A DNA stretch of 8,266 bases, taken from positions 18,721-26,986 of the forward strand of contig DKDD01000100.1 of the NCBI GenBank assembly GCA_002451715.1, in the 5' to 3' direction. A program made the position numbers and the translations under genes. Source of the stretch: Ruminococcaceae bacterium UBA6857. Its GTDB lineage: Bacteria; Bacillota; Clostridia; Oscillospirales; Acutalibacteraceae. Below the pieces are notes generated by a model that worked only from the letters and a program-made list of their open reading frames with translations, was not told the DNA's origin and ran no database searches. Of this stretch, positions 1 to 5,312 are shown piece after piece (within the stretch, counting starts at the first letter, position 1; each line of letters opens with the position of its first letter).

Positions 1-114
1 AAACCATAATCCAAAACTATACCCTTTATTCTTAGCGATACTTGCGGGTATGAAGGCAAGACATGCTGCAATTAATAAAGATACACCTAAATAAATAAAA
101 ATACCGTCACCCAT
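1..114 (-). CDS. Small membrane protein, N-terminal 38 residues (cut by window edge)
   Basis: The reading frame starts at an ATG (112-114) preceded by a good Shine-Dalgarno AAGGAG at about 121-128 and runs off the left edge. It begins MGDGIFIYLGVSLLIAACLA, one hydrophobic membrane segment (about residues 5-25). A short polar loop (SIAKNKGYSFGLWF) follows. Small Bacillota membrane proteins with a segment, an IAxxKG(R/Y)SF loop and a second segment are common and of unknown function, and this fits that pattern; the second segment would lie outside the window. A TTGACA-17-TAGAAT promoter lies upstream, flanked by two operator-like palindromes shared with the divergent XRE regulator gene, so it is probably repressed by that regulator. 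Function is not known. Confidence 0.72.
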   Translation of the reverse strand, partial: MGDGIFIYLGVSLLIAACLAFIPASIAKNKGYSFGLWF

Positions 115-145
115 TTTTCTTCTCCTTTTTACTTTTAATATGTTT

Positions 146-163
146 TATAACCAAACGGTTATA
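146..163. promoter_or_regulatory. Palindromic operator copy 1 (probable XRE regulator site)
   Basis: A perfect 18-bp palindrome-type site: half-sites TATAACC and GGTTATA around AAAC. It lies just after the -10 box of the minus-strand promoter, at about +3 to +20 of that transcript, where a bound protein would block transcription of the small membrane protein gene. The same motif recurs at 203-218. Binding by the adjacent XRE protein is inferred from position and repetition. Confidence 0.72.
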
Positions 164-172
164 TCGGCTAAT

Positions 173-201
173 ATTCTACACTATCGATGATAAAATGTCA
201 A
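173..201 (-). promoter_or_regulatory. Sigma-A promoter of the small membrane protein gene
   Basis: On the minus strand, -35 TTGACA (196-201) and -10 TAGAAT (173-178) are separated by exactly 17 nt. The expected start is near 166, giving a leader of about 50 nt. Palindromes lie immediately upstream of the -35 box (203-218) and immediately downstream of the -10 box (146-163), a layout typical of a repressed promoter. Confidence 0.75.
188..196 (+). promoter_or_regulatory. Extended -10 promoter for the XRE gene (candidate)
   Basis: TGA-TAAAAT on the plus strand matches the extended -10 pattern TGnTATAAT in 5 of 6 positions of the hexamer. No good -35 box is seen 17 nt upstream, which is acceptable for an extended -10 promoter. 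The predicted start (about 203) falls on the operator at 203-218, suggesting negative autoregulation. It overlaps the oppositely directed promoter at 173-201. Confidence 0.45.
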
Positions 202-202
202 T

Positions 203-218
203 ATAACCGAACAGTTAT
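203..218. promoter_or_regulatory. Palindromic operator copy 2 (probable XRE regulator site)
   Basis: ATAACCGAACAGTTAT: half-sites ATAAC/GTTAT, differing from copy 1 (147-162) at only two of 16 positions. It abuts the -35 box of the leftward promoter and covers the likely transcription start of the rightward XRE gene. Both copies together give the consensus ATAACCRAACRGTTAT. Confidence 0.7.
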
Positions 219-249
219 TTTTCTTTTTTATTCATGGAGGTGCAAATTG

Positions 250-456
250 GTGGCGTGTTACAAAAGAATCCGCGAACTTCGTGAGGACAACGATATGACT
301 CAACAACAGGTCGCCGATTATCTTTCAATGAAGCAGCCGCAATATAACCGCTATGAACGCGGCTTTCGTGACATTCCGACCGATGTTCTGATTGCTCTTG
401 CCGAGCTTTATAAAACTTCCACCGATTATATTCTCGGTCGCGTTGAAAACAAATAA
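250..456 (+). CDS. XRE-family helix-turn-helix transcriptional regulator
   Basis: A 68-residue single-domain DNA-binding protein (HTH_3/Cro-CI type). The HTH occupies about residues 5-60: RIRELREDNDMTQQQVADYL, then the recognition helix region QPQYNRYERG, then IPTDVLIALAELYKTSTDYILG, the usual end of this fold. There is no other domain. The start chosen is GTG 250, seven nt after the Shine-Dalgarno GGAGGTG (236-242); TTG 247 is the in-frame alternative. An in-frame ATG at 187 lies inside the promoter and operator region and is unlikely. The divergent small membrane protein gene and two near-identical palindromes on either side of the overlapping promoters suggest that it represses itself and its neighbour. 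What signal it senses cannot be seen. Confidence 0.88.
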   Translation: MACYKRIRELREDNDMTQQQVADYLSMKQPQYNRYERGFRDIPTDVLIALAELYKTSTDYILGRVENK

Positions 457-458
457 AA

Positions 459-494
459 AATCTGCCGTATCCGAAAGTCGGAATACGGCAGATT
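459..494. terminator. Bidirectional intrinsic terminator between XRE and doc
   Basis: A long hairpin: AATCTGCCGTAT-CCGA pairs with TCGGAATACGGCAGATT around an AAG loop, with one bulged base. Leftward it is followed by TTTTTTATTT (460 down to 451), a good U-tract that overlaps the end of the XRE gene. Rightward it is followed by the weaker TGATTTATTTA. It fits transcription stop for the convergent doc gene and probably for the XRE gene. Confidence 0.8.
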
Positions 495-545
495 GATTTA
501 TTTAGCTGCAACAAAATGAGATACCATAATTTAAATATATTTCTG

Positions 546-929
546 TCAATTTTTAACCTTATGATTTCGAATGAAAGCCAGTATTTCCCCATATTTCTTA
601 GTTCCGTCTGCGACCGAAAGACCCAGATCAATGAGCTCTTTTTGAGAATAGTCTAAATAGACTCCGTTCAATTCCAAGGTCATAAGCATAGTTAAAACAC
701 CTATTCTCTTATTTCCGTCAACAAAAGAATGATTATTAGTAAGCGAAAACATTAATCGCGCAGCCTTTTCTTCAACCGTTGGATACATTTCCACATCATC
801 AAACGAACTTTCCGCACTGTAAACGGCAGATTCAAGCAATCCGATGTCCCGTATACCTTGACTTCCGCCGGTTCTGTCAATCAACTTTTCATGCAGAATG
901 ATTATTTCCTCAATCGTTAATATAATCAT
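546..929 (-). CDS. doc: Doc-family toxin (Fic/Doc fold) of a type II toxin-antitoxin pair
   Basis: A 127-residue protein, the usual length for Doc (phage P1 Doc is 126). The N-terminal part carries the family pattern of a G, then GLLESAVYSAES, then AARLMFSLTNNHSF. The active-site motif is HSFVDGNKR (residues 67-75), matching HxFxDxNKR of Doc with Lys at position 74 in place of the second Gly of AMP-transferring Fic enzymes (HPFxxGNGR). By family knowledge, P1 Doc is a kinase that phosphorylates elongation factor Tu and stops translation; the same reaction here is inferred from the motif. The ATG overlaps the antitoxin stop codon in ATGA (926-929), so translation is coupled. All motif residues are intact, so the toxin is probably active. 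The gene ends before the terminator at 459-494. Confidence 0.92.
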   Translation of the reverse strand: MIILTIEEIIILHEKLIDRTGGSQGIRDIGLLESAVYSAESSFDDVEMYPTVEEKAARLMFSLTNNHSFVDGNKRIGVLTMLMTLELNGVYLDYSQKELIDLGLSVADGTKKYGEILAFIRNHKVKN

Positions 930-1177
930 TTTGCAAGCTCCAGAAACGCTTCAAAATTTTTATCTATGATATTGTCGGCAGCCGAATTGATTTTTTCTTT
1001 TCTCATTTGCATGGCGGCAGAAATTGTATCATACTCATCAAAACCGACAACAATATATTTCGGCTTGTTATTCTTCATAATAACAGCCATTCCGTTTTCA
1101 TCAACCAAATGAACAACCTTTGAAAAATTCCGGTTTGCATCGGTCATCGGTACAATTGTTTTTGTGTTGACCATCAT
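926..1177 (-). CDS. phd: Phd/YefM-family antitoxin
   Basis: An 83-residue protein with the Phd/YefM N-terminal DNA-binding fold: VNTKTIVPMTDANRNFSKVV, then a strand-turn-strand DENGMAVIMKNNKPKYIVVGFDEYDTI. A charged C-terminal tail (about residues 55-83) would be the part that wraps and neutralises Doc. The start is taken as ATG 1177, six nt after Shine-Dalgarno GAGGTG (1184-1189); ATG 1174 is equally possible. A GTG at 1186 would give three more residues but lies within the Shine-Dalgarno sequence itself. The gene precedes and overlaps doc by 4 bp, the usual antitoxin-first order. Phd proteins repress their own promoter with Doc as co-repressor; the imperfect inverted repeat over the -35 box (1205-1232) is a candidate site. 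Confidence 0.9.
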   Translation of the reverse strand: MMVNTKTIVPMTDANRNFSKVVHLVDENGMAVIMKNNKPKYIVVGFDEYDTISAAMQMRKEKINSAADNIIDKNFEAFLELAK

Positions 1178-1195
1178 AAAAATCACCTCACTTAT

Positions 1196-1223
1196 ATTAT
1201 ACGCAAATATAGGATAAAATCAA
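1196..1223 (-). promoter_or_regulatory. Sigma-A promoter of phd-doc
   Basis: On the minus strand, -35 TTGATT (1218-1223) and a perfect -10 TATAAT (1196-1201) are spaced by 16 nt. The expected start near 1189 falls at the Shine-Dalgarno sequence of phd, so the leader would be very short (about 10-15 nt). Confidence 0.65.
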
Positions 1224-1232
1224 CCTATTTTT
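1205..1232. repeat. Inverted repeat over the phd-doc promoter (candidate antitoxin operator)
   Basis: Arms AAATATAGG (1205-1213) and CCTATTTTT (1224-1232) match in 8 of 9 positions with a 10-nt spacer. The repeat covers the -35 box and most of the promoter spacer. Position fits an autoregulatory Phd site; the arms are AT-rich, so chance is possible. Confidence 0.4.
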
Positions 1233-1256
1233 TTGTTTACTTATAGAAAAGCAAAC

Positions 1257-1288
1257 AAAAAAGCAGCCCTTTATCGGACTGCTTTTTT
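1257..1288 (-). terminator. Intrinsic terminator after tRNA-Thr
   Basis: A 13-bp stem AAAAAAGCAGCCC/GGACTGCTTTTTT with one internal mismatch and a 6-nt loop, just past the tRNA 3' end. The A/T outer stem makes it usable in both directions; in the leftward direction the U-tract is TTTTTT then GTTTGC. Confidence 0.8.
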
Positions 1289-1290
1289 CA

Positions 1291-1366
1291 TGGAGCTGGA
1301 GATGGGACTCGAACCCACGACCTGCTGATTACGAATCAGCTGCGCTACCAACTGTGCCACTCCAGC
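1291..1366 (-). tRNA. tRNA-Thr (anticodon CGU)
   Basis: A 76-nt cloverleaf on the minus strand: acceptor GCTGGAG/CTCCAGC, D arm GCAC-AGTTGGTA-GCGC (one A-C mismatch in the stem), anticodon stem GCTGA/TCAGC with loop TTCGTAA, and T arm GTGGG-TTCGAGT-CCCAT. Anticodon CGT at positions 34-36 reads ACG (threonine). The discriminator is T and the CCA end is encoded in the DNA (1291-1293). It has its own promoter (1401-1429) and terminator (1257-1288). The 3' end faces the phd-doc pair, and tRNA 3' ends are frequent integration sites, but no direct repeat of the 3' end is seen elsewhere in the window. Confidence 0.97.
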
Positions 1367-1400
1367 ATATTCGGCCGATACCTCAACCGAACGCCTAATT

Positions 1401-1429
1401 AATATAACATAAAACTTTCAAAAAGTAAA
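1401..1429 (-). promoter_or_regulatory. Promoter of tRNA-Thr
   Basis: On the minus strand, -35 TTTACT (1424-1429) and -10 TATATT (1401-1406) have a 17-nt spacer. The expected start near 1394 gives a leader of about 28 nt before the mature tRNA. Confidence 0.6.
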
Positions 1430-1482
1430 GGGTATTTTTCCTGTTTTTCGGACTTTTTGTTTTCGGTCATTTTGAAAGTTTT
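1411..1482. repeat. Perfect 13-bp inverted repeat spanning the helicase-loader stop codon and tRNA promoter
   Basis: AAAACTTTCAAAA (1411-1423) is the exact reverse complement of TTTTGAAAGTTTT (1470-1482), 46 nt apart. One arm contains the last codons of the DnaC-like gene, the other the spacer of the tRNA promoter. No classical terminator is seen after the DnaC-like gene, so this could be a weak terminator-like fold, but the arms are AT-rich and may match by chance. Confidence 0.4.
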
Positions 1483-2447
1483 TGTCTGATGTCGCTGCCG
1501 ATGAGAAGCACTCTTTCGCTTGAGCCGATTATTCTTGACGCAACACGCTGAGAATACCTTTCTTCAAGTTCCGCAACGCTCAGATTCGTGTTAATAATTA
1601 TCGGGCGCGAAGCGTTGAGACGCGTGTTGACAATGTTATACAGCGCCGCAACCGTAAACTGGGTCGAAAACTCGGCGCCGAGGTCATCAATAACCAAAAG
1701 GTCGCTTTCATAAAGACGGTCGGCAATGCTTTCCTCCACCCTGTCGCGCGAAAACTGCTCCTTTTGAAGAGCGTCCATAATTTTATGGATGCTTGCATAG
1801 TAAACGTCGAAACCGCGGTCAATCACACGGTTTGCAATTGCAAGCGAAAGGTGGGTCTTTCCTACCCCGGTTTTGCCTATCATAATGATGTTCCTGCTTG
1901 AAAGCGAAAACGTTTCGGCGTACTCTTTGCAAAAATTGAGTGTTCCCTGTGCAAGGCGGCGCGGACTGATTGAAAGCTTTGAATCCTTTTCATCGGAAAA
2001 AAGGCTCAAATCAAAGCTTTCAAAAGTGCATTTTTTCATGCTCGGTGCCACACCGAGTTCTTCTTTTGCGGTCTGCCTTATGAGATCGAGATAACATTTG
2101 CAGTAATATCCGTCGTGCGAACCTGTGTCCTTGCAGACGGGGCAGGTATATTTTACTTCAAGATAATCTTCCGGAAAACCGGACTCCTTGAGAAGTTTTT
2201 TACGCTTTTCCTGCGCTTCAAGATTTTTTTGAGAAAGCGAAAGAACAAACCGTTCCGCGTCTTTTCCCATTGAAACGCTTTTGATTACTTCGGCGGCAAA
2301 ACGGGCCATTTCGCGTTCGGTTTCGGCAATTTCGGGGCAGACGGAAACTACGGCATTATGACGCTGCTCCTGTTCGTTTTCTGCCTTTCTTCTTCTTTCT
2401 TCAAGAATGTTTTTTGCCTTTATGTATACACTTCTTCTGTATGCCAT
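1467..2447 (-). CDS. dnaC: DnaC/DnaI-family replicative helicase loader (AAA+ ATPase)
   Basis: A 326-residue protein, close to B. subtilis DnaI (311). Residues 1-95 are a charged helical N-terminal region that in DnaI contacts the helicase. A zinc-binding motif follows: CPVCKDTG...CKC with Cys 102, 105, 116 and 118. The AAA+ ATPase core has Walker A GKTGVGKT (191-198), Walker B LLVIDD (250-255), sensor-1 region IINTN (285-288) and the SRVASRI-type Arg region around 301-306. By family knowledge it loads the hexameric DnaB/DnaC-type replicative helicase onto DNA with DnaD and DnaB proteins. The N-terminal and zinc regions argue against an IS21 IstB protein, which is shorter and paired with a transposase. 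ATG 2447 follows the Shine-Dalgarno-like AAGGCGGTG. It is the last gene of the minus-strand operon, 33 nt after the DnaD-domain gene. Confidence 0.92.
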   Translation of the reverse strand: MAYRRSVYIKAKNILEERRRKAENEQEQRHNAVVSVCPEIAETEREMARFAAEVIKSVSMGKDAERFVLSLSQKNLEAQEKRKKLLKESGFPEDYLEVKYTCPVCKDTGSHDGYYCKCYLDLIRQTAKEELGVAPSMKKCTFESFDLSLFSDEKDSKLSISPRRLAQGTLNFCKEYAETFSLSSRNIIMIGKTGVGKTHLSLAIANRVIDRGFDVYYASIHKIMDALQKEQFSRDRVEESIADRLYESDLLVIDDLGAEFSTQFTVAALYNIVNTRLNASRPIIINTNLSVAELEERYSQRVASRIIGSSERVLLIGSDIRQKLSK

Positions 2448-2480
2448 TTTTAAACACCGCCTTTAAATTCGGTTTTGCTT

Positions 2481-3563
2481 TTAATCTTTCTTTTCGTCAT
2501 CGAGATACTTGAATCCGACAATGTTCTTTTCAAATTCGCCGATGTCATACGACGCATCGCTTGAAAAAACTTCCTGCTTCGGTTTGCTCTTTTCTTTTTT
2601 ATCCTTTTTGAAGTTGCTCTCGTTCCAGCGTTCCTGTTCGCGTTCTGCGTCGGACGGCGATTTTACACCCTTTTCGTGCCAGTTTTTGAGCACCTTGTTC
2701 ATGTATTCAAGGTTCATTTTTCCGGTGTTGTCAACACAGATTTCGTAAGCCAGACAAATCATCTCGCACGAAAAAGAAAAATCTTTTGACCAAACGGAAA
2801 GGAACTTTCTTTGTTTTGCGGTCGGGTTTGGATTGCCGACACCGGTAAGCGATTTGAACTTGCGCCAAAGTTCATCCGTTTCGTTCTGCGTTTTGATGTA
2901 TTCGTCCGCAGCTTCGATCGTGTCGATTTCTTTTTCGCTCCATTCTTTTCCGACGGTCGCAATATATTTATACCCGGTCTTTCCTCTTGAGCTGACATAT
3001 TCAAGAAGCATGAGAATAACTTCAACGGGAAGACCGTAGCTGTCGTGGAGCATGATAAGAATCGACTGACCCTCATAACCGATTGTTTTGCCGAGCCGTT
3101 CCTGCGCTTCGGCAAAAAGGGTTCGAAACTCTTCGCATTCGCGGCAGCGTATCGCAATTTGTTCATGGCTCGGACGAGAAATCGGAAGTTCGGCAACTTT
3201 TTTTGTTTCGGGCTTCGGTTCCGGCAAAACGTCTTTTTTCGGTTCGGCAGGTACCGACGCAAAAACCGGACGTTCTTCGTTCAAAAGCGGCAAAGTTACA
3301 GCAGCGGTCTGCTCGCCTTCGTCCGCCTTTATAACAAGGCCGCGCTCACACCAAAAAATCATTGCATCCGAAACGTCGCCCTTATCCGCGCCCAAAGCAG
3401 CGGCAATCGCTTCGCAGGAAGTGTCCTGCGTGCCGGAATTGCAGTAAAGATAGAGAAGCGCCTTGAGCTGAATTGCTCCGGCAAGGCGCAGATTGTTTTT
3501 TACAACAGCTTTCGGCAAAACAAAAACATCGCCGTAAGCCGCGGGATTGATTTTAAAATTCAT
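2481..3563 (-). CDS. DnaD-domain replication initiation/restart protein
   Basis: A 360-residue protein starting MNFKINPAAYGDVFVLP. Residues 1-95 resemble the winged-helix domain of DnaD/DnaB proteins. Residues 96-130 are a Pro/Glu/Lys-rich linker. Two DnaB_2 (DnaD C-terminal) domains follow: about 142-222 (GYEGQSILIMLHDSYGLPVEVILML...GKEWSEKEI) and about 233-300, ending in the hallmark YMNKVLKNWHEKGV (287-300). The tail holds a Lys-rich stretch (319-329) and SYDIGEFE (338-345), common at the end of clostridial members. The two-domain layout is closer to B. subtilis DnaB than to single-domain DnaD. By family knowledge it remodels origin or fork DNA and recruits the helicase loader, encoded directly downstream. 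ATG 3563 is preferred; a TTG at 3578 adds five residues but has no Shine-Dalgarno. It begins 19 nt after the ABC ATPase stop. Confidence 0.88.
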   Translation of the reverse strand: MNFKINPAAYGDVFVLPKAVVKNNLRLAGAIQLKALLYLYCNSGTQDTSCEAIAAALGADKGDVSDAMIFWCERGLVIKADEGEQTAAVTLPLLNEERPVFASVPAEPKKDVLPEPKPETKKVAELPISRPSHEQIAIRCRECEEFRTLFAEAQERLGKTIGYEGQSILIMLHDSYGLPVEVILMLLEYVSSRGKTGYKYIATVGKEWSEKEIDTIEAADEYIKTQNETDELWRKFKSLTGVGNPNPTAKQRKFLSVWSKDFSFSCEMICLAYEICVDNTGKMNLEYMNKVLKNWHEKGVKSPSDAEREQERWNESNFKKDKKEKSKPKQEVFSSDASYDIGEFEKNIVGFKYLDDEKKD

Positions 3564-3582
3564 TGTCTTCTCTTTCAAAAAA

Positions 3583-4326
3583 TTACTTGTTGAGCGTCAT
3601 GCTCTGATAAATTTGGCTGATTTCAACGCTGTTTCCGGCGGCAATCATCTGACCGTGGTCAAGAATTATTGCTTTGTTGCAAATTTCTTCAACCTTGTCG
3701 GTGCTGTGCGAAACATACAAAACGGTCACGCCGTCGCCCATCATGCTTTCGATTCTCTTTTGGCTTTTTGCGCGGAATGCGGCGTCGCCGACGCTCAAAA
3801 CTTCGTCAAGAATGAGTACATCCGGCTTGACCGCCGTTGCGATTGCAAAACCGAGACGTGCCCTCATACCGGAAGAGTAACTCTTGAGCGGAGCGTCGAT
3901 GAAATCTTCAAGTTCCGCAAATTCAACAATTTCGTCGTATTTTTTCTCGATAAACTTTCTTGAAAAGCCCATTGTTGCGGCGTAAAGAAAAACGTTTTCG
4001 CGTCCGCTGTAGTTTCCGTCAAAGCCTGCCCCAAGCTCAAGCATCGGAGCCACAACGCCCTTGACGCTGACCGAACCCTGTGTCGGTTTCAAAACGCCGG
4101 CAATAACTTTAAGAAGCGTACTTTTTCCCGCGCCGTTAAAGCCGAGGATTCCGACTCTGTCGCCCTTTTCAACTTTAAAGCTGATGTCTTTGAGCGCCCA
4201 AAATTCAACAAAATGAAGCTGGTGCTTAACAAGTCTTACAAAATATTCTTTGGCGTTGTCAACGCCCTCTTTATTGATATTGAACTTCATGCTGACATGG
4301 TCAACTTCAACTGCATAGTTATTCAA
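3583..4326 (-). CDS. ABC exporter ATPase for surface polysaccharide/teichoic acid (Wzt/TagH type)
   Basis: A 247-residue nucleotide-binding subunit. Walker A GFNGAGKST (62-70), signature YSSGMRARL (150-158), Walker B VLILDE (170-175) with the LSVGD D-loop (177-181), and H-loop His207 are intact. The N-terminal insert NAKEYFVRLVKHQ (24-36) and the block APMLELGAGFDGNYSGREN (93-111) are typical of the Wzt/KpsT/TagH group that energises export of lipid-linked glycans or teichoic acids through an ABC-2 permease. There is no C-terminal carbohydrate-binding domain as in long Wzt proteins and no TagH-like extension, so it is the short form. Start TTG 4326 lies 6 nt after AGAGGG. It lies 15 nt after the permease gene. 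Substrate unknown; no glycosyltransferases are in the window. Confidence 0.93.
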   Translation of the reverse strand: MNNYAVEVDHVSMKFNINKEGVDNAKEYFVRLVKHQLHFVEFWALKDISFKVEKGDRVGILGFNGAGKSTLLKVIAGVLKPTQGSVSVKGVVAPMLELGAGFDGNYSGRENVFLYAATMGFSRKFIEKKYDEIVEFAELEDFIDAPLKSYSSGMRARLGFAIATAVKPDVLILDEVLSVGDAAFRAKSQKRIESMMGDGVTVLYVSHSTDKVEEICNKAIILDHGQMIAAGNSVEISQIYQSMTLNK

Positions 4327-4341
4327 ACGGATCCCTCTTTC

Positions 4342-5187
4342 TCAGATATGGAGAATAAATCTGTCCTGATTTTTATAGAATACGGCAAAGCCGATGACAA
4401 GCGCAATAACCGCGCAGGCACTTGAATACCACATAAGTTTCATGTCCCAGTAATGTGTAAATTCATGACCCCAAATTACCGCCGCACGGAACATTCCGAT
4501 AATTCCGTAAAGCGGATTAAGCTTGAAAATTATCCTCTGTATTCCGCCGGAAGCAATTTTAAGGCTTTCGATATTATAAACAATCGGAGTGATATAGAAA
4601 AGAAGCGTTGTGATAACGTCATAAAGATTTTCCATATCGCGGAAGAAAACCGAAACCGTTGCAAGAAACATTCCGACACCGAGACTGAAAACAAGCAAAA
4701 TAAGAACCGGAATCACACAATAAACAACGCGCCACGTCAGATGAATCGGATTGTTGTTCGTGATATTGAAAAAGAGAATCACCACAACCAAAACCGAAAG
4801 CGAAATCAAAAACGTTACAAACGTTGAAAGAATCTGCGACAGCGGGTATATGTATTTCGGAACATAAACCTTTTTAATCATCGGCCCGTTCGAACGGATT
4901 GAGCGCATTGCGCGCTTTGTTGATTGGCTGAAGAAATCGAAAAGAAGACGGCCGATGAGAAGGAAAACCGTATAGTTTCCGACTCCGGCGGAGCTTCGAC
5001 CGAAAATGTTGTTGAAAACGAAAACCAAAACAACCGTTGTCAAAAGCGGCTGAAGAAATGTCCAAAACATTCCGAGAAAAGAATCTCTGTATTGAAGCTT
5101 AATGTTCTTTCTGACAAGTTCTTTGAGCAGAAAGCGATACTTCATAAAATTATCTTTATGGTTTTTAACTGCATTCGCTATTCCCAT
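4342..5187 (-). CDS. ABC-2 type exporter permease for surface polysaccharide/teichoic acid (Wzm/TagG type)
   Basis: A 281-residue membrane protein with about six predicted segments (roughly 40-60, 72-88, 112-140, 153-178, 188-206, 252-271). Family hallmarks are present: the cytoplasmic amphipathic start LVRKNIKLQYRDSFLGMFWTFLQP (24-47), FFRDMENL (181-188) and FKLNPLYGIIGMFRAA (221-236). Length matches TagG/Wzm (about 260-280). It forms the channel half of the exporter with the ATPase encoded next, moving undecaprenyl-linked glycan or teichoic acid across the membrane; substrate cannot be read from the sequence. ATG 5187 follows a perfect Shine-Dalgarno AAGGAGG (5193-5200). It is the first gene of the operon, about 50 nt below a strong promoter (5241-5269). 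Confidence 0.93.
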   Translation of the reverse strand: MGIANAVKNHKDNFMKYRFLLKELVRKNIKLQYRDSFLGMFWTFLQPLLTTVVLVFVFNNIFGRSSAGVGNYTVFLLIGRLLFDFFSQSTKRAMRSIRSNGPMIKKVYVPKYIYPLSQILSTFVTFLISLSVLVVVILFFNITNNNPIHLTWRVVYCVIPVLILLVFSLGVGMFLATVSVFFRDMENLYDVITTLLFYITPIVYNIESLKIASGGIQRIIFKLNPLYGIIGMFRAAVIWGHEFTHYWDMKLMWYSSACAVIALVIGFAVFYKNQDRFILHI

Positions 5188-5240
5188 TTATATCCTCCTT
5201 TTTTCTGCGTTCCGAAAATCGGCAGAAAAATCTGTTTATC

Positions 5241-5269
5241 ATTATATCACAAGTTATTCCGTTTGACAA
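5241..5269 (-). promoter_or_regulatory. Strong extended -10 promoter of the ABC exporter/DnaD/DnaC operon
   Basis: On the minus strand, -35 TTGTCA (5264-5269) and perfect -10 TATAAT (5241-5246) are spaced by 17 nt, with TG one base before the -10 (TGATATAAT). The expected start near 5234 gives a leader of about 46 nt. Confidence 0.85.
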
Positions 5270-5285
5270 TAGTCGGTCGTAAAAC

Positions 5286-5312
5286 AAAAAAAGACAGCTC
5301 AAAAGCTGCCTT
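5286..5312 (-). terminator. Leftward intrinsic terminator ending the candidate small RNA
   Basis: As a minus-strand transcript: AAGGCAGCT, loop TTTG, AGCTGTCTT (stem 5291-5299/5304-5312, nine pairs including one G-U), then a U-tract down to 5286. In the plus direction the G-U becomes an A-C mismatch and no U-tract follows, so it acts leftward. It ends 17 nt before the -35 box of the ABC operon, so something upstream on the minus strand is being terminated. Confidence 0.8.

Noticed and set aside
187..249. N-terminal extension of the XRE protein starting at ATG 187
   Set aside because: It would start before the predicted transcription start and cross the operator at 203-218; the extra residues have no HTH-family match, and a strong Shine-Dalgarno (GGAGGTG) directly precedes GTG 250.
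215..631. 138-codon minus-strand open frame across XRE, the terminator and the end of doc
   Set aside because: It runs antisense to the XRE gene, overlaps the clear doc gene in another frame and crosses a strong terminator hairpin; no recognisable domain.
1467..2447. IstB helper ATPase of an IS21-type element
   Set aside because: The cysteine motif and long N-terminal region are those of DnaC/DnaI, there is no istA-like transposase, and a DnaD-domain gene lies directly upstream.
3045..3593. 182-codon plus-strand open frame opposite the DnaD-domain gene
   Set aside because: Antisense to a gene with clear family motifs; the low-complexity Phe/Arg-rich translation is typical of a shadow frame.
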